The notes beneath the pieces are model-generated. The model was given only the letters and a program-made list of their open reading frames with translations, had not been told where the DNA came from and searched no databases. From the NCBI GenBank assembly GCA_016711125.1, contig JADJTQ010000003.1, positions 434,001 through 498,000 of the forward strand: 64,000 nt of DNA. Reading direction: 5' to 3'. This document shows positions 9,037 to 17,526 of this stretch, piece by piece (the first letter of the stretch is position 1; each line of letters starts with the position of its first letter). The position numbers and the translations under genes were made by a program. The stretch is from Saprospiraceae bacterium (GTDB taxonomy: Bacteria > Bacteroidota > Bacteroidia > Chitinophagales > Saprospiraceae).

Positions 9037-10746
9037 ATGAAGTGGTTAAAGTTAGTCTTGTTTAGTTGCTGGATTTTTCCAAAACTCATTAGTCAGCCCA
9101 TTCTGATTGATGTGCCAATAACCGTCAATGGTTTAGTTTGCTTTCCCGTCTATGGTGACAGTTTGACTTATCGATATCTACCCACTCGCGGGCGTTTGTC
9201 GATTAATGATCAAAATCTTCCTGAATTTTCCTATTTGAGATTTGCCAGAGAACGAACAGCACCAGCGGGTAGTCAAAGCATTTCAGAGGCTGAAGGCGGC
9301 GGGCTAGTGCATTTTCTTGCCCTGTACGATACACCTGGTTCATTAATATCCCAGGCTGAAAGTTTATTAAAGGCAAAGATGCGTGCCCCAGATATCAAAT
9401 TGGTTGGGCCCGTACAATTTAGTAAGGGCGATTATGTTGTGGTGTCCTCGATTCTTAGTCAGAATGGACAGCGGGAAAAGCAGCTAATCGGTGTAGGGAA
9501 AGCTCCCGTCTTTGAAAACAGCAAGGTAGCCTTTTCATTCATGTTGAATGTACTGGATGCCCAATTGCTGACTGAAAGCTTCAAAATGTCCACGCCCGAT
9601 ATTTCCATTGTATTCGAATTGAGTTTTATGGGTTTAACTCAGGCATTTGACGCCGAAATTGAAATGAATTGGGAAGAAGTGCAGAAGAGTGAATACTATC
9701 ATGAAAAGACCAATTTTCTCTTTTTTAGTTCGGAGGTTCAGAAGTCGTTCGCTGAACTAGAGAGATCCGGAGCTCTTAAAATACGCTCAGCTGGAAAAGA
9801 TAGTCTATTGAGTGAGGTCCTGGATCTTGCTTATGAGAAGTTGCTGAATATGATGTTTAATCCAGTGCTACCAGGCGAGATTCCAGCTCAGAATAGAAAG
9901 GGGATCATGGAGGAAATATTTGGTGCTGGCGGACTACTGTCGCTGGGATTGTTCGGTAACAGTAATGCTTATATTTTACGCGAAATTAAAACATCGGGCA
10001 AAAGTCTGATTTCCCTTAATAGTCGAAGTGAAGTGGAACGGAGACATATGATCACATTCAACATTGGCAATCTTTATGAGATGCATGCAAATGACCGGAG
10101 AATATTTCGGGACGTTGTTTTGGATGATCCGGCGTTTCAACAAAGAGAAGTGCGCATCGGAATTGACGGAGATCTACAAACTTCATTTGAGCACATGGTA
10201 AAGAACGCAGCCGTTTCCTTACGGAAAATTCATGAAAACGGAAAAGAAACCCTTCGCGAGGTTTTTCTCTCAAAAAATACCCTGGCGGAGAATGGCGGCG
10301 AAATTGTGATGAACTACTTGAATCAGGAAGATCATGACCGTTTGGGCTGGTTAAACTATGAATATCAAGTGATCTGGAATTTTGGATCGGAAGGAAACTA
10401 TAATACAGGTTGGAGTAAACAAAACACACCGATCATCAATCTTTATGCACCATATAGAAGCCATACGATCACTGTCGATGGAGATGTCGAAAAACTCAGG
10501 GATCAAAACATTAGAGCTATATCAGTTAAAATCCGCTACACATTTTTTGGCAAGGAGAAGGAAGAGCAAATGATTATCCGTACCAGCGAGATATTGAAAG
10601 ATAAATATTTCAATACCACACTCCCAATTGAAAAGCAAAGAGTGGAGTACTTTATTACCTGGATTAAAAATGATGGTACCACCTTATCTCATCACGGGTT
10701 TGACGAATACGGATTGATTTTTATTGATGAAATACAAGGGGGTTAA
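9037..10746 (+). CDS. secreted two-domain protein, array family member 2
   Basis: A 569-aa protein with a signal peptide (residues 1-20, ending LIS-Q). N-domain landmarks: YRYLPTRGRL near 45, EGGGLVHFLALYD near 86, LVGPV near 123, VGKAPVFENSKVAF near 152-165 and STPDISIVFELSFMG near 184. It then carries LDLAYEKLLNMMFNP near 267 and C-domain landmarks LDDPAFQQREV near 368, LGWLNYEYQVIWNF near 438 and a terminal GLIFIDEI. The closing FIDEI-type ending recurs in later members. It is the first gene of a tightly packed run; the next gene starts 3 bases after its stop. Confidence 0.85.
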   Translation: MKWLKLVLFSCWIFPKLISQPILIDVPITVNGLVCFPVYGDSLTYRYLPTRGRLSINDQNLPEFSYLRFARERTAPAGSQSISEAEGGGLVHFLALYDTPGSLISQAESLLKAKMRAPDIKLVGPVQFSKGDYVVVSSILSQNGQREKQLIGVGKAPVFENSKVAFSFMLNVLDAQLLTESFKMSTPDISIVFELSFMGLTQAFDAEIEMNWEEVQKSEYYHEKTNFLFFSSEVQKSFAELERSGALKIRSAGKDSLLSEVLDLAYEKLLNMMFNPVLPGEIPAQNRKGIMEEIFGAGGLLSLGLFGNSNAYILREIKTSGKSLISLNSRSEVERRHMITFNIGNLYEMHANDRRIFRDVVLDDPAFQQREVRIGIDGDLQTSFEHMVKNAAVSLRKIHENGKETLREVFLSKNTLAENGGEIVMNYLNQEDHDRLGWLNYEYQVIWNFGSEGNYNTGWSKQNTPIINLYAPYRSHTITVDGDVEKLRDQNIRAISVKIRYTFFGKEKEEQMIIRTSEILKDKYFNTTLPIEKQRVEYFITWIKNDGTTLSHHGFDEYGLIFIDEIQGG

Positions 10747-10749
10747 ATT

Positions 10750-11454
10750 ATGCTAAATCTCATAATAGCGTTTGTGGGTCTCTTTAGCATTGTATTAAAT
10801 GCCCAGGTTGTTCTTGTGGAGCACTCCTTCAAACTAACATTGCGTGATGGGACCATAGTACAGATGGTGCCTGGTAGCTCTAAAAGCGGAGTAAACACCT
10901 ACTATTATTTTCCAGTCAATCTCCGACTGTCTAAGACGACTAATGGAGAACCAGAATTTAGCTTTCTCACTTACGAAAATAAAAAAGATCAGCCGGTCGA
11001 AGGTTCCATACTACATTTTTTATTGGTCTGGGGGCTTACTGCAGAGCAGGAAAGAGAGGTAGTACTCCGTCTGGAGACCAGAGATAGTCTTGCAGTATTA
11101 AATGGATGCATTAGCCTGGAGATTCCTTCCAAAGGTCCAAGTATGGCAATCGAAGGCAAGAATGAGATAGCTGGAGTTCTTCAAAAAAGTACCTCTCTCG
11201 ATATGATGGCCGCTTTGACTCCAGGTACAAAAATGGCATTTGCATATCACTTGAATGCGGATCAGACCAATGTATTTCAGAAAGCCATGAAACAGCCTGC
11301 CAGTCTAAAGGAAGTAACTGTTGCCTTAAATTTTAGATTTCATGGGATTTCTTCCTCAAGGAGTATGACCGAGGATAGTCAATTGTTTGGCTTAAAAACA
11401 GATTTCAAAAATTTGTTTGCTCCGGTGTTGCATCATAAAAAGAATGGACCATGA
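10750..11454 (+). CDS. single-domain member of the array family (N-domain only)
   Basis: A 234-aa protein with signal peptide (about residues 1-18, ending LNA-Q). It matches only the N-terminal domain: LRDGTIVQM near 31, TYYYFPVNLRLSK near 50, LHFLLVWGLTAEQ near 88-100, and ALTPGTKMAFAYHLN near 155, in place of the usual APVLPGSKAA. It ends where the others enter the acidic segment, so the second domain is absent. It is closest to member 4 (shared LxDGT and WGL motifs). The stop overlaps the next start as ATGA, so the short form appears to be an established coupled gene rather than a fresh truncation. Confidence 0.8.
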   Translation: MLNLIIAFVGLFSIVLNAQVVLVEHSFKLTLRDGTIVQMVPGSSKSGVNTYYYFPVNLRLSKTTNGEPEFSFLTYENKKDQPVEGSILHFLLVWGLTAEQEREVVLRLETRDSLAVLNGCISLEIPSKGPSMAIEGKNEIAGVLQKSTSLDMMAALTPGTKMAFAYHLNADQTNVFQKAMKQPASLKEVTVALNFRFHGISSSRSMTEDSQLFGLKTDFKNLFAPVLHHKKNGP

Positions 11455-12146
11455 GAATCATATTGGTGATTACGGTATTTCTTTTATTTAAACTGGCCAG
11501 GGCCGATGTTTTTGTAGTTATTTATGCCACATCTGAAGGCAAGACGGGCCATTGCGGTATTGCCGTGGAGGATTATCAGATCAGAATAGAGGATATCCAC
11601 GATGGCCCGAACCTGGTATATAGACGAGATAGCGTCAAGACCGGAACCCTGACTTATTATGACCTCTGGCCTAAGAACAATGATTATAAAAACAGATATG
11701 ATGGAGATGTAGAGTCAGAATATTTTAAACTGCCCTCTTCACGATGGAAAGGGTTGATCAGTCTTCGAACTCTTTCAGACCAGGGTCTCCCCCATAAATT
11801 TGGATATGGTTGCAATGCAATCGTCCGCATACCCTGCGAGAGAAGGACTGACTTTCAGGTAGTTGAATTTCTCGATTCAATTTTGGATGCAAGAGCGGCT
11901 TTTAACGCCATGAAGTACAACTGCTGTGACTTTGTAGTTCGGGCACTTAACTACATAACTGATCGGGAATTGAATGCCAGGGAATTTGTTATAAAGGACT
12001 ATGTAACAACTCCCAATAAGTTATATCAGGTTGTTTCCTCGTGGAATTATGCGGAAGTCATTAAGGATCCGGGTTCGATAATTAATGGATCATTTATGCA
12101 GGAAAGAATTTTCGGGAGACTCATGTCACTGCTAGCAATCTTTTAA
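11451..12146 (+). CDS. secreted papain-fold-like protein (putative permuted NlpC/P60 or PPPDE-type hydrolase)
   Basis: A 231-aa protein with a signal peptide (residues 1-18, ending ARA-D). A His in the motif TGHCGIAVEDYQI (His34) and a Cys in YNCCDFVVRALNY (Cys158 or Cys159) are arranged His-then-Cys, as in circularly permuted papain-fold families such as PPPDE and DUF4105, whose Cys motif is also NC-x-x-F. That would make it a periplasmic or extracellular thiol peptidase or amidase. Fold and activity are inferred from these two motifs only. It starts within the stop of the preceding gene (ATGA), implying coupled expression with the single-domain protein. Confidence 0.7.
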   Translation: MRIILVITVFLLFKLARADVFVVIYATSEGKTGHCGIAVEDYQIRIEDIHDGPNLVYRRDSVKTGTLTYYDLWPKNNDYKNRYDGDVESEYFKLPSSRWKGLISLRTLSDQGLPHKFGYGCNAIVRIPCERRTDFQVVEFLDSILDARAAFNAMKYNCCDFVVRALNYITDRELNAREFVIKDYVTTPNKLYQVVSSWNYAEVIKDPGSIINGSFMQERIFGRLMSLLAIF

Positions 12147-12173
12147 TTTAATTCATCATAAGTCAAGCTAACT

Positions 12174-14147
12174 ATGAGATACAGAAATTTTATTTGTTTA
12201 CCGGGTTGTTCGATCCTCTCGTGCTTATTTCTCACGATTTGCTTAAACCTTGAGGCACAGACTCTTGATTATGAAAATAGAGTGGGAATTATATTAGATG
12301 ATGGCACTCAGGTTATACTTTATGGAAGAGCCCAGACCCTCAAGTCCGATTTCACGGGTGATTACTATTATTTACCTGTTGGCCTCACATTATCTAAAAA
12401 AGAGGATGGGATTACTCCTGAATTCCTTTTTCTCAAATACACGACCGAAGAACGCGCAGACGCGGGAGGAGTGCAAGGGGCTCTACTGCATTTTTTGATG
12501 GAATGGGGTCTTAAACCTCATCAGGAGGTTGAAGCTCAGCAAAAGTTAGCGGCAAAAATTCGGGATTTATCTTCATCCAATCCAAAATTTTCAGGTATTA
12601 GAAATCCAAAAATTCTTGGCCCGGTTGATGTCAAACCGGATGGGGATAATTCTTTTCGAATCATCAGTGCCACATTAAATGGAAGCACCAATTTGGTCAC
12701 CTCTGGGATGGCCCCTGTCCTTCCGGGTTCGAAAGCTGCGGTGGCTGCAAAAATGGATAAAAATGATGCTCAGTTGCTTGCCGCTACATTCGAAAAAACT
12801 CGCTCGATTTCTGATGTAAGTATTCAATTACTTTTTACTTACAATACCCTTTATCCAGCAGTAGATGGTTTAATTACAGTTGACTGGGAGAAAATTGAAA
12901 CTGTCTATGAAAAGTTTCGAGCGGAGGGTTATATGATACCTGATGCACCAAAGGGTGACGATAAGGATGAATACATGGAAGATTCCCTTGTACATGAATT
13001 TTATGATACATTGAGAGAAACTAAGGCGATAAATATTCAATTAGATGATAAATTGGGAAATGAGATAACAGCAAAGATTACTGAAATGTTTTTTAATGTT
13101 TTTATCAATAGTGTAGCTTCACTGAGTCTGGACAATGATACACCGGTTGACACCAAGAAGCCACAGATGGATAGTGAGGAAATGATGAAACGTTATGCCA
13201 ACAGTGAACAATGGAAAATAAGTGCGACCAAACTCCGGTCGCACTATCAAAAAAAGAAAGAAGAATACCGGTTGAGCTACCGGCTAAATATTCCACAAAG
13301 AATGTATATTTTAGGCAATCTGGCCGAATGGTACGATGGGGCGAGGGATAATAAAGCCTGTGTTGCCTCCATTAATTTGAATGATCCATTTTTTCAGCAC
13401 CGGGATATAAACATGATCCTGGATATTGAGGCAGAGCAGATGTTTGGTCAGGAAGTCAATTATGTGACAGTGAATGTTCGTAAAAGACGGAGCTCCGGTA
13501 ATCCGTTTACAGATCAGGTTACGATTGACCGGGAGTACCTCAAATCAAAAGGTCTGAAAGCCAGTCTCACATATGCCCGGGGAGAAGATAAAAATTCGGA
13601 TGTTTACGAATATAAAAGTCAATGGTCATTAAAGGGTGGCAAGTTATTTCCGGAAGAGCCGGATTGGATCACCGGAGATTGGGAAGGTCTTACCCTGGCA
13701 CCTCCTGTCACCCCAAGAACCATTCAGTTTGAAGCCGATTTGGATCAACTGAAGGAGATGGGAGTACGCAGGGCTACTCTTCAGGTTCGCTACCGGAAAT
13801 TTGGAGAGGAAATAGAAACCAATATTCCAATTACAGTGTCGCAGGGTATACCTTTGGTAGAACAAATGATCTTTACTGACCGGGATACGCGCGGTTACGT
13901 TTACCGTATGGTGCTTACTCATGAAAAGGAGGGTAAATTGGCTCTCGACTGGGATTCAAAGATCAACGATGATTATGTATTTGCCACCATTCCCGAAGCA
14001 TTGGAAAATAAGGAATCCGATTTTTTCCGGGTGGCCAAACAATTGGGCGAACTGATCCCTGTGGTGCAGTCGGATGGTAAAGTTTCCAAAGCGGATACCA
14101 TCCTGGATAAATTTAAAGAGGTAATAGATATTATCGCGAAAAAGTAA
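12174..14147 (+). CDS. secreted two-domain protein, array family member 4
   Basis: A 657-aa protein with signal peptide (about residues 1-29). N-domain: LDDGTQVILYGR near 41, YYYLPVGLTLSK near 64, LLHFLMEWGLKPHQE near 104, ILGPVDV near 147, SGMAPVLPGSKAAVA at 177-191, then DGLITVDWEKIETVYEKF near 231-248. The domain junction carries MFFNVFIN in place of MMFSP. C-domain: LNDPFFQHRDINM, VNYVTVNVRKR, and a 'gvrrATLQVRYRKFG' strand near the end. Beyond the conserved end it has a tail of about 60 residues, rich in acidic and lysine residues, which the other members lack. It follows the papain-fold gene by 27 bases. Confidence 0.85.
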   Translation: MRYRNFICLPGCSILSCLFLTICLNLEAQTLDYENRVGIILDDGTQVILYGRAQTLKSDFTGDYYYLPVGLTLSKKEDGITPEFLFLKYTTEERADAGGVQGALLHFLMEWGLKPHQEVEAQQKLAAKIRDLSSSNPKFSGIRNPKILGPVDVKPDGDNSFRIISATLNGSTNLVTSGMAPVLPGSKAAVAAKMDKNDAQLLAATFEKTRSISDVSIQLLFTYNTLYPAVDGLITVDWEKIETVYEKFRAEGYMIPDAPKGDDKDEYMEDSLVHEFYDTLRETKAINIQLDDKLGNEITAKITEMFFNVFINSVASLSLDNDTPVDTKKPQMDSEEMMKRYANSEQWKISATKLRSHYQKKKEEYRLSYRLNIPQRMYILGNLAEWYDGARDNKACVASINLNDPFFQHRDINMILDIEAEQMFGQEVNYVTVNVRKRRSSGNPFTDQVTIDREYLKSKGLKASLTYARGEDKNSDVYEYKSQWSLKGGKLFPEEPDWITGDWEGLTLAPPVTPRTIQFEADLDQLKEMGVRRATLQVRYRKFGEEIETNIPITVSQGIPLVEQMIFTDRDTRGYVYRMVLTHEKEGKLALDWDSKINDDYVFATIPEALENKESDFFRVAKQLGELIPVVQSDGKVSKADTILDKFKEVIDIIAKK

Positions 14148-14193
14148 TTTTAAGGAACCTTCCAAATTAGATTTAATAGTTAAATAGATTAAA

Positions 14194-16146
14194 ATGAGTG
14201 TAAAAGCCAATTATAATCATATCGGAATAGTATTTCTCGGCTTGATTAGTATAAATGGTTGGTCACAACAGATAATTCTTGACAAACCATTAAAAGCAGG
14301 AATATTAACGCTCTTTCCAGAGGTCAATAATGAAAATACCTATTATTATCTTGTTGATAAAATTCACCTGGCAACAGATGACCAGGGTAAACCGCAGTTT
14401 TCGTTTCTCAAATATGCGAACAATCTGGGATCGTCAGCCGGTACTGCTGCCTCTACCGATTTGGAGGGAGGAGGAATATTTCACGCACTGGTCACACTAT
14501 CGGTTAGTGACGAGGACCTACAGAATGCTCGAAGAGAGTTGGAGAGGTTAAAAGGTGGCGCAAAGATAGAGGGTCCAATCCTCTATAAATCCGGAAAATT
14601 TGGTTTGGTTTCGTCCTTTAAAGATGCTGATGGTGGCTTGACTTCAAAGATAGTGGGTATTGGAAATGCACCTATTTTGGACGGTCAGAAAGCTGCGATT
14701 TCCATACAGCTGACTAAGTTAGGTGCTGAGTTGCTATGGGAAACATTCAAGTCGCCAACTCCTGACATCAGCTTCACTTTTGAAATGGACATAACAGGTT
14801 TTCGATCTCCAAAAAGAGCAATTATCGAGGCCGATTTTGATCAAATTTATGAACATCAATCTTTTGGAATCGGAATAGCCAGCACTTTTGTAGCGGGAGA
14901 GATTAGCGCAACCTTCGATGATCTCACCAGAAAGGGTGCAATAAAGGTAACGCAGATAGGAGACGATGCCAAGATGGACGAATTGATCACTACTGCTTAT
15001 AATAAGCTCACGGAGATGATGTTCTCACCACTCAACGGTAGCGGCACTCCAAATCTGTCAAATTTGAGTTCGATGGGATCAGGTCAAAGTTTGTTAGATA
15101 GGGCATCCACTATGTTGGCTAAAAATAGGCAGGAAGCAAGGTTGGTCAATAAAGAAGCTGATGGAAGATCTACAAGACCAGCCACTCCCATTGGATCCGC
15201 AGCGACCGGAAGCAACGGCTCCTCCAGCGCCGGTTCTTCAGGTTCCTCCTCAGAAACCGGATATCAACCAGGTACTGTTGCTCGGCAGGCAGGTATAAAA
15301 CCTCCCACTGCGAATCCTGTGCCTGATGAAAATCAGGAGAGGGCGATTGTGCCACAACTTGCGGTATTAGCCAGTTATGAATTTAAGAAAGTGAGACAGC
15401 GAGGTATTTTTAGAATTGATCTTAACAAATATACAGTCGATAATGTGATGATGCGATTTGATGAGAACATAGGTGATTTGAGTAAGTATATTGATAACAG
15501 CAATTATTTTCGAGAGGTGAATCTCGATAATCCCCTTTATACACAAAGAGAAATAGTGGCCACTGTTGATGTTGGAAGTATACAGGATTTTGCACAGTAC
15601 ATAAATTTTGTGAATGTGCGAATTACTAAGAGACATGAGAATGGTGAAAGCACAACTGATGAAGTTCGCATCGATCGGGATAACTTTAACAAGGAGGGTA
15701 ACAATTTTAGGATGATGTATGGTTGGAAAGGAGATTCCGATCGGAGGAAGTGGAGAGAATTCGAGTATGAGATTGATTGGAGCATAATGGGAGGAAATAC
15801 AATTTCTGAACCACTTAAAAAAACCATGTCAAATGCAATAGGCCTTAATCCCCCCTATCAAATGAGATATGTAGAATTTCAAGCAGATCCCGATGTCGTC
15901 ATAGAAAAGGGAATTAGGGCGATAAATATCAAGGTCTACTACCAGGTGGAAGGGAAGGAATATATAAAACAAGTGGACTTGAATCCAGCTCGTGGATTAT
16001 TATCGGCTAGGATTGATTATTTATCCCGGTTTAATGAATTAGGTTACCAATATGAAGTGACCTGGAGATTGAAAGGAAATCAAGTGATTACTACTCCGCG
16101 TAAAACGGCGACAGAAACTATTCTATTTGTAGATGAACTGCAATAA
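14194..16146 (+). CDS. secreted two-domain protein with Ser/Gly linker, array family member 5
   Basis: A 650-aa protein with signal peptide (about 1-25, ending GWS-Q). N-domain: YYYLVDKIHLA at 50-60, EGGGIFHALV at 91-100, IEGPILYKSGKFGLVSSF at 125-142, IGNAPILDGQKAA at 156-168, SPTPDISFTFEMDITG at 187-202 and IIEADFDQIYEHQ at 210-222. MMFSP closes it at 275-279. Residues about 333-356 form a low-complexity Ser/Gly linker, longest of the family. C-domain: VNLDNPLYTQREI at 442-454, INFVNVRITKR at 470-480, YGWKGD at 509-514 and FEYEIDWSIMGG near 523-534. Very similar in order and motif to member 6. Confidence 0.85.
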   Translation: MSVKANYNHIGIVFLGLISINGWSQQIILDKPLKAGILTLFPEVNNENTYYYLVDKIHLATDDQGKPQFSFLKYANNLGSSAGTAASTDLEGGGIFHALVTLSVSDEDLQNARRELERLKGGAKIEGPILYKSGKFGLVSSFKDADGGLTSKIVGIGNAPILDGQKAAISIQLTKLGAELLWETFKSPTPDISFTFEMDITGFRSPKRAIIEADFDQIYEHQSFGIGIASTFVAGEISATFDDLTRKGAIKVTQIGDDAKMDELITTAYNKLTEMMFSPLNGSGTPNLSNLSSMGSGQSLLDRASTMLAKNRQEARLVNKEADGRSTRPATPIGSAATGSNGSSSAGSSGSSSETGYQPGTVARQAGIKPPTANPVPDENQERAIVPQLAVLASYEFKKVRQRGIFRIDLNKYTVDNVMMRFDENIGDLSKYIDNSNYFREVNLDNPLYTQREIVATVDVGSIQDFAQYINFVNVRITKRHENGESTTDEVRIDRDNFNKEGNNFRMMYGWKGDSDRRKWREFEYEIDWSIMGGNTISEPLKKTMSNAIGLNPPYQMRYVEFQADPDVVIEKGIRAINIKVYYQVEGKEYIKQVDLNPARGLLSARIDYLSRFNELGYQYEVTWRLKGNQVITTPRKTATETILFVDELQ

Positions 16147-16161
16147 CTAATTTAAAGTTTT

Positions 16162-17517
16162 ATGAAAAATATAATTCTAAAAGTCGTCATAATACTGGTG
16201 CTTTCTGTAATTCATAGTATTGCACTAATAAGCCAAACTACAAAATTCTTTTTCCTTGCTCCGACCAACATAATTTCATCAAATTTTGGCTCTCCGGTTA
16301 ATACAGGATCTTGTCCAGTTGGGTATGCAATCATTGAGGTGACTGCGAGCAATTCAACGAAATTTAATTCTGTAGCACCGCCACGAATAAAATATGTATA
16401 TGAGCAATTGCAAACGGGCCATCCCTTACGGGATAAGGTAGACAAGGTCCTTGATATATCTGGCAAAACAATTAGTCTCAATTACTATCTCGTAGATGAC
16501 CGATCCGGATTGAGTGAGACTGGAACAACGGGTATCTTTTTAGCTGTTCCTTTTAAAACCGATCAGGGATATGATGGTAAAAAACATGTCTGGCCGACTG
16601 GAGGCACCGGGGGCAAAATAAGATTGGGAGAATATCAGATGGATAAAGATATGGCGAATCGAGCAGGTGGTGTCAATGCTATCGACGAGTTGGTGCTTCA
16701 TGAAACAACACATACCCAATTTACAGGATCATGGACGAAATGGGACGGGTATATCACTTACGGTGCCGATGAATCACATTATGGCAATGAATTGCAGGGT
16801 GATCGAGAGGCTGCGCTGAACGAAGGGATTGCAACTTTTTATGGATATCTAATGAATCCTGCTGGGATTTCTGAACTCAATAGTTTTTTATCAAGGGTCG
16901 ATGAAAGATATTTTATCGAAGCCCAATCGGTTTTGGCTGGTGAAAAAGATCTGTATACAATATCCGGTCGCAAGCCAGGAAAGATTGGTAGTTCAAATAT
17001 ATACATGTATACCTGGCTACAACTACCAGGGTTTTATATCCCATTTAGTGAGAGAACTTCCACCGCATTTTTCACCCATTTTTGGCAGAACACAAACGGG
17101 AATAAGGATCAGGCACTTGACATGATAATAAAGGCATCAAATGCTATGTATGATAAGCGACAAAAGAGGTTTATTGATTATGCTGTAAATAGATTGGCAA
17201 TTCAACTGGAAGATTTTAGTGCCACTGGACCCGGACAAACGGCAAAGAACAATAATAGCTTGACTTCGAGTTTGTTTCCTTTTGCCCTTTTTGACCTACT
17301 AACTCACTTTGGGATGACTGAAACAGACATCAAACAAGACATGGATAGGAGCAACCCCGATCGACATCCGAAGGCATTTACAGCTTACTGGTCTCATCGG
17401 GATGCAATAAGAAATCTCGTACAAGCAGATTTGGCTGCCAATCCTATTGCCTTCACTGATGCAGTCAGGAAGATAAGTGATTATTGCAAATTACCTGCAA
17501 ATCTTATCATACCATAA
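16162..17517 (+). CDS. secreted putative zinc metallopeptidase (HETTH, gluzincin-like)
   Basis: A 451-aa protein with signal peptide (residues 1-25, ending LIS-Q). HETTH at 180-184 fits the zinc-binding HExxH motif with the catalytic Glu at 181. The third ligand is probably Glu221 in ALNEGIATFYGY, 37 residues on, which is the NExxA arrangement of gluzincins. The preceding region, NYYLVDDRSG then GTTGIFLAVPF, looks like the beta-sheet that precedes the active-site helix. It lies 15 bases after member 5 and 9 bases before member 6, so it is embedded in the operon. Substrate unknown; it could process or modify the paralogous surface proteins. Confidence 0.75.
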   Translation: MKNIILKVVIILVLSVIHSIALISQTTKFFFLAPTNIISSNFGSPVNTGSCPVGYAIIEVTASNSTKFNSVAPPRIKYVYEQLQTGHPLRDKVDKVLDISGKTISLNYYLVDDRSGLSETGTTGIFLAVPFKTDQGYDGKKHVWPTGGTGGKIRLGEYQMDKDMANRAGGVNAIDELVLHETTHTQFTGSWTKWDGYITYGADESHYGNELQGDREAALNEGIATFYGYLMNPAGISELNSFLSRVDERYFIEAQSVLAGEKDLYTISGRKPGKIGSSNIYMYTWLQLPGFYIPFSERTSTAFFTHFWQNTNGNKDQALDMIIKASNAMYDKRQKRFIDYAVNRLAIQLEDFSATGPGQTAKNNNSLTSSLFPFALFDLLTHFGMTETDIKQDMDRSNPDRHPKAFTAYWSHRDAIRNLVQADLAANPIAFTDAVRKISDYCKLPANLIIP

Positions 17518-17526
17518 ATTAGACAA

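Noticed and set aside
10058..10429. 123-aa minus-strand ORF inside array member 2
   Set aside because: It lies entirely within a well-supported gene and has no protein-like features.
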